7,813 nt of DNA from Sulfidibacterium sp964473895 (GTDB lineage: Bacteria > Bacteroidota > Bacteroidia > Bacteroidales > F082). Shown piece by piece: positions 4,701-7,813 of the stretch (positions are counted from its first letter, which is position 1; every line of letters begins with the position of its first letter). Below the pieces are notes generated by a model. It saw only the letters and a program-made list of their open reading frames with translations, was not told the origin of the DNA and did no database searches. The stretch is taken from the NCBI GenBank assembly GCA_964473895.1, contig CAYYRE010000147.1:1-7813 (forward strand), given 5' to 3'. The translations under genes and the position numbers were made by a program.

Positions 4701-7589
4701 ATGTCTATGAAAAAATTTTTTTACGCTCTGATGTTGCTGCTTTTTGTGGCAGTTTCTTCTTTTGCACAAACAGTAAGAATAAGTGGTACTGTGACCAATG
4801 AAGAAGGACAAAGTTTACCCGGTGTTTCTATTCTGATTAAAGGGACCACGCAGGGTACGGTAACCAATACCGAAGGGAAATATTCCCTTGAAGCCAAAGT
4901 GGGAGATGTTTTACGCTTTTCGTATATCGGCTTCGATACGCAGGAAATTACTGTTGGAAAATCAAGAGTCATCAATGTGGTCATGAAATCCGGCGTGGCT
5001 TTGAATGAGGTTGTTGTAACCGGTACCCGGTTTGGTGGAAGGACCGCCATTGAAACGGCTGTGCCGGTGGATGTAATTAATGTTAAAACCATTAATAAGG
5101 TGGCGGCCCAAACCGATTTGAACCAAATATTGAATTATTCTGTTCCATCGTTTACCTCTAATACCCAAACCATTTCCGATGGTACCGATGAGGTGGATCC
5201 TGCTTCTTTGAGAGGACTTGGGCCGGACCAGGTTTTGGTATTGATCAATGGGAAAAGAAGGCATCCTTCTTCATTAATCAATGTGAATGGGACTTTCGGC
5301 CGTGGAAATGTTGGGACCGATCTGAATACGATTCCTTCGAGTGCTATATCCAGTATCCAGGTGTTGCGTGATGGTGCTGCAGCACAGTATGGTTCGGATG
5401 CCATTGCCGGTGTGATCAATATTATTTTAAAGAAAAATACCAACCAGCTTTCGGTGAACGTAACGCAGGGAGCTTATGCTTCGCGGAATTCCAATGCCCT
5501 TACCGGGGGAATTGATGGCCCGGAGACCAATGTGGGGGTAAATTACGGTATTGGTCTTGGAAAAAAAGGTGGGTTCATTAACTTTACCGGTGAATTTAAT
5601 TACCGTGATTATTACAATCGTATGGGAACCTATACCGGCTCTATTTTTGATGGCTACAATGCCATTGAATGGCAAGCTTATCTCGATGGTGCCGACATTT
5701 CAAACCTTACGCTGGATCAAATCAAAAAATATTCTCAGTTGACTTCTGCATTTGATGCCACATTAAAAAACGACATCAGTAATGCCAACTCTTTGGATGA
5801 TGTCCGTTCGTTGTTGACCGATGCCAACGGAAACCCCCTGGACTTTACGGAAGCCGAGCTGGCCGAAAGAGGACAAACGCGGCATGATTACATTATGCGC
5901 GTGGGACAGTCGGCTTTGCGCGGAGGGAAATTCTTTGCCAATATGTCTATTCCGTTGGATAAACACGGTACGGAATTTTATGCCTTTGCAGGGGCCAGTT
6001 ACCGCCGGGGTGATGCCGCCGGATTCTACCGTTTGCCCAATCAAAACAGAACGTATACCCCTATTTATATCAATGGTTTCCTGCCTCATATTCTTACGGA
6101 TATTAAAGACAAATCCATTTCTTTCGGTATCCGGGGCGATATCAATGCCTGGAATGTTGACTTCAGCAACACTTACGGTATCAACAGCATGATGTATACC
6201 GTTGGTCATTCTTTGAACGCCTCCATGCAAAATGCTTCTCCAACCACTTTTGACGCCGGTGGTTTTTCGTTTTCGCAAAATACCACTAACCTGGATGTTA
6301 CACGGCGTTATAACGGAATTATGGCGGGATTAAACATTGCTTTCGGTGGTGAGTTCCGGCTCGAGAATTATCAAATCTATGCCGGTGAGGTTCCTTCCTA
6401 TGCCACATATGATACTTTGGGCCAGGTTATCACCTCTCCTTATCAGGTGGCTCCTGTTGACTTCTTTGGGCGTTCAAGACCCGGTGGTGCACAGGTGTTT
6501 CCCGGTTTCCGTCCGGCCAACGAATTGTCCAAATACAGAACCAGTGCGGCAGCTTACGCCGATGTTGAAGCCAATTTTTCTAAAAATTTCATGTTGGACG
6601 GTGCCGTACGTTATGAAAATTACAGTGATTTCGGTTCTACCATTAATGGAAAACTGGCCGGTCGCCTGAAAATCGGTGAAAACCTTAACCTGCGGGCTTC
6701 GGTTAGTACCGGATTCCGCGCCCCTTCCTTACAGCAAATTTATTTCAACTCTACATCTACCCTGTTTAATGATGTAGGGGTTCCTGAAGAAGTCGGGTTG
6801 TTTGCCAATAACAGCAAGGTGGCCAAGTTGTTGGGTATTCCTAAACTCAAACAGGAAACCTCACAAAGTGTCAGTGCCGGTTTTACATTGAAAATACCCC
6901 GTGCTTTCCTGACCATTACGTTTGATGGTTATTTTATTGCCATCCAAAACCGTATTGTGTTGACAGGTCAGTTTAAACCAACCACTCCGGAATTGAAACA
7001 ACTGTTTCGCATGGCGGGAGCCACCAAAGCAGCGTTCTTTTCCAATGCCATTGATACCCATTCCCAGGGAATAGACGTTGTAATTGATAACAACCTTAAC
7101 CTTGGTCCGAGAATGACACTGAAAAACACACTTTCGGCCACTTTTTCCGCCACCAAACGGGTGGGAGATATCCATGCTTCGCCCATTCTGGAACAATCCG
7201 GACAAATTGATGTTTATTTTGATGAACGTGCCCAGATTTTTCTTGAAAAAGCGGTGCCTCATACAAAAATTAATTTGAGTAACCTGTTGACGGTGAAAAA
7301 CTGGAACTTCTTTTTGAGAAATGTTTATTTCGGTAAAGTTACCGAAGCCAATAACATTCCTGCCAGACAGCAGGTGTTTAGTCCAAAAGTGGTGACCGAT
7401 TTTTCTGTGGGATATAACATTACTCGTTCGTTTAACCTGACGGTGGGGGCCAATAACCTTTTTGACCTCTATCCCGACAAGAATATTCCCGAAAACCAAA
7501 GTTCCGGAAGATTTATCTGGTCGCGCAGGTCGCAACAATTCGGCTTTGGCGGACGTTTTATCTTTGCCCGTTTACGCTTCGATTTATAA
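4701..7589 (+). CDS. TonB-dependent outer-membrane receptor
   Basis: Outer-membrane active importer of 962 residues, driven by TonB-ExbBD. A signal peptide spans 1-22, with likely cleavage at FA|QT. M3 (base 4707) is an equally good start, giving a more typical MKKFFYAL. A carboxypeptidase-regulatory-like beta domain follows (about 25-98, with GTVTNEEGQSLPGVSILIKG), then a TonB-box-like segment LNEVVVTGTR (101-110). The plug is about 115-245 and contains RGLGPDQVLVLINGKRRH (171-188) and VLRDGAAAQYGSDAIAGVIN (221-240). The rest is the 22-strand barrel, with TGFRAPS (670-676) and the late motif NNLFDLYPDKN (918-928). A hydrophilic stretch at about 330-400 is probably an extracellular loop. The plug wording resembles the receptor group also found in Xanthomonas, Shewanella and Caulobacter rather than classical SusC, and no SusD gene follows. 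The substrate is unknown. It has its own promoter and terminator and looks monocistronic. Confidence 0.93.
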   Translation: MSMKKFFYALMLLLFVAVSSFAQTVRISGTVTNEEGQSLPGVSILIKGTTQGTVTNTEGKYSLEAKVGDVLRFSYIGFDTQEITVGKSRVINVVMKSGVALNEVVVTGTRFGGRTAIETAVPVDVINVKTINKVAAQTDLNQILNYSVPSFTSNTQTISDGTDEVDPASLRGLGPDQVLVLINGKRRHPSSLINVNGTFGRGNVGTDLNTIPSSAISSIQVLRDGAAAQYGSDAIAGVINIILKKNTNQLSVNVTQGAYASRNSNALTGGIDGPETNVGVNYGIGLGKKGGFINFTGEFNYRDYYNRMGTYTGSIFDGYNAIEWQAYLDGADISNLTLDQIKKYSQLTSAFDATLKNDISNANSLDDVRSLLTDANGNPLDFTEAELAERGQTRHDYIMRVGQSALRGGKFFANMSIPLDKHGTEFYAFAGASYRRGDAAGFYRLPNQNRTYTPIYINGFLPHILTDIKDKSISFGIRGDINAWNVDFSNTYGINSMMYTVGHSLNASMQNASPTTFDAGGFSFSQNTTNLDVTRRYNGIMAGLNIAFGGEFRLENYQIYAGEVPSYATYDTLGQVITSPYQVAPVDFFGRSRPGGAQVFPGFRPANELSKYRTSAAAYADVEANFSKNFMLDGAVRYENYSDFGSTINGKLAGRLKIGENLNLRASVSTGFRAPSLQQIYFNSTSTLFNDVGVPEEVGLFANNSKVAKLLGIPKLKQETSQSVSAGFTLKIPRAFLTITFDGYFIAIQNRIVLTGQFKPTTPELKQLFRMAGATKAAFFSNAIDTHSQGIDVVIDNNLNLGPRMTLKNTLSATFSATKRVGDIHASPILEQSGQIDVYFDERAQIFLEKAVPHTKINLSNLLTVKNWNFFLRNVYFGKVTEANNIPARQQVFSPKVVTDFSVGYNITRSFNLTVGANNLFDLYPDKNIPENQSSGRFIWSRRSQQFGFGGRFIFARLRFDL

Positions 7590-7614
7590 ATGGGTTTGAT
7601 GCAAGTTTTTTTAA

Positions 7615-7650
7615 AAAACAGCCCCTTAGCCTTTGTTAAGGGGCTGTTTT
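7615..7650 (+). terminator. Strong terminator after the receptor gene (probably bidirectional)
   Basis: AAAACAGCCCCTTA (7615-7628) pairs perfectly with TAAGGGGCTGTTTT (7637-7650) around an 8-base loop. The GC-rich core ends in T residues on the plus strand. On the minus strand the hairpin is followed by TGTTTTTT, so it can also stop transcription from the right. It lies 25 bases after the receptor stop codon. Confidence 0.88.
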
Positions 7651-7813
7651 GTGTGTACAAGAAAGTCCCGGATACTGAAAGTGTTTTGAAATATTGGATG
7701 CTGTTAAAAACGAAAAGATTATTTTTACCTGGGCTTTGGTTACTTTCCGAAGAAAAAGATATAGAAACCAAAACGAAGTCATTCATACAGTAAAAAAAGA
7801 TTTACACATGAAA
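7651..7813. other. Tail of the window, no convincing gene
   Basis: The 163 bases after the terminator show no credible protein. The plus-strand reading frame that opens at 7590 runs through the terminator hairpin and gives a sequence with no family features. A box TATTTTTA (7720-7727) is a near match to TAnnTTTG. ATG AAA at 7808-7813 could be the start of a plus-strand gene beginning with Met-Lys, as signal peptides often do, but only two codons are visible. GTAAA (7790-7794) and TTTAC (7801-7805) form a small inverted repeat just before that ATG. Confidence 0.4.

Noticed and set aside
6861..7538. 225-codon minus-strand frame inside the receptor gene
   Set aside because: It is the complement of a well-supported receptor barrel region, and its translation is low in structure and matches nothing I know.
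7590..7793. 67-codon plus-strand frame just after the receptor
   Set aside because: It begins directly after the receptor stop and its first part is the terminator hairpin. The product has no recognisable features.
1..7813. CRISPR array, transposon ends, tRNA or rRNA genes, phage or defence genes
   Set aside because: No regularly spaced repeats, transposase motifs, cloverleaf-like sequences or rRNA stretches were seen. All large frames are explained by ordinary genes.

Overview
The window looks like chromosomal DNA of a member of the Bacteroidota, probably near the Bacteroidales/Marinilabiliales. Four things point there: promoter-like boxes of the phylum's TAnnTTTG type, start codons without Shine-Dalgarno sequences behind A/T-rich leaders, an RprX/RprY-like two-component pair, and an outer-membrane receptor carrying the N-terminal carboxypeptidase-regulatory-like extension common in this phylum. 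The species cannot be named from the sequence.

Layout, left to right. Bases 1-84 are the 3' end of an unidentified plus-strand gene, which meets the next gene tail to tail with 3 bases between the stop codons. Bases 88-2229 hold a minus-strand operon: a membrane sensor histidine kinase transcribed first, then its OmpR-family response regulator 3 bases later. Bases 2230-2473 are a divergent intergenic region. It contains a good plus-strand promoter and, about 100 bases on, a perfect 11-bp hairpin followed by seven T. The terminator lies upstream of dnaG and points along the plus strand, so this looks like a complete transcription unit for a small RNA of about 100 nt, or a dnaG leader with a terminator. 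Bases 2474-4438 encode the replicative primase DnaG. Bases 4439-4700 are a 262-base A/T-rich spacer with a promoter, a tandem repeat and an AT palindrome. Bases 4701-7589 encode a large TonB-dependent outer-membrane receptor, followed by a strong terminator hairpin. The last 163 bases contain no convincing gene, although an ATG AAA at 7808 may start one that runs off the window.

The genes do not form a single pathway. The kinase and regulator are an envelope-to-nucleus-free signalling pair (membrane sensor to DNA-binding regulator), the primase is housekeeping replication, and the receptor is an energised importer whose substrate is not evident. No SusD-like partner follows the receptor inside the window. 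No mobile element, CRISPR array, tRNA or rRNA was seen. The protein-coding genes are ordinary. The most interesting item is the candidate small-RNA unit at about 2305-2441.
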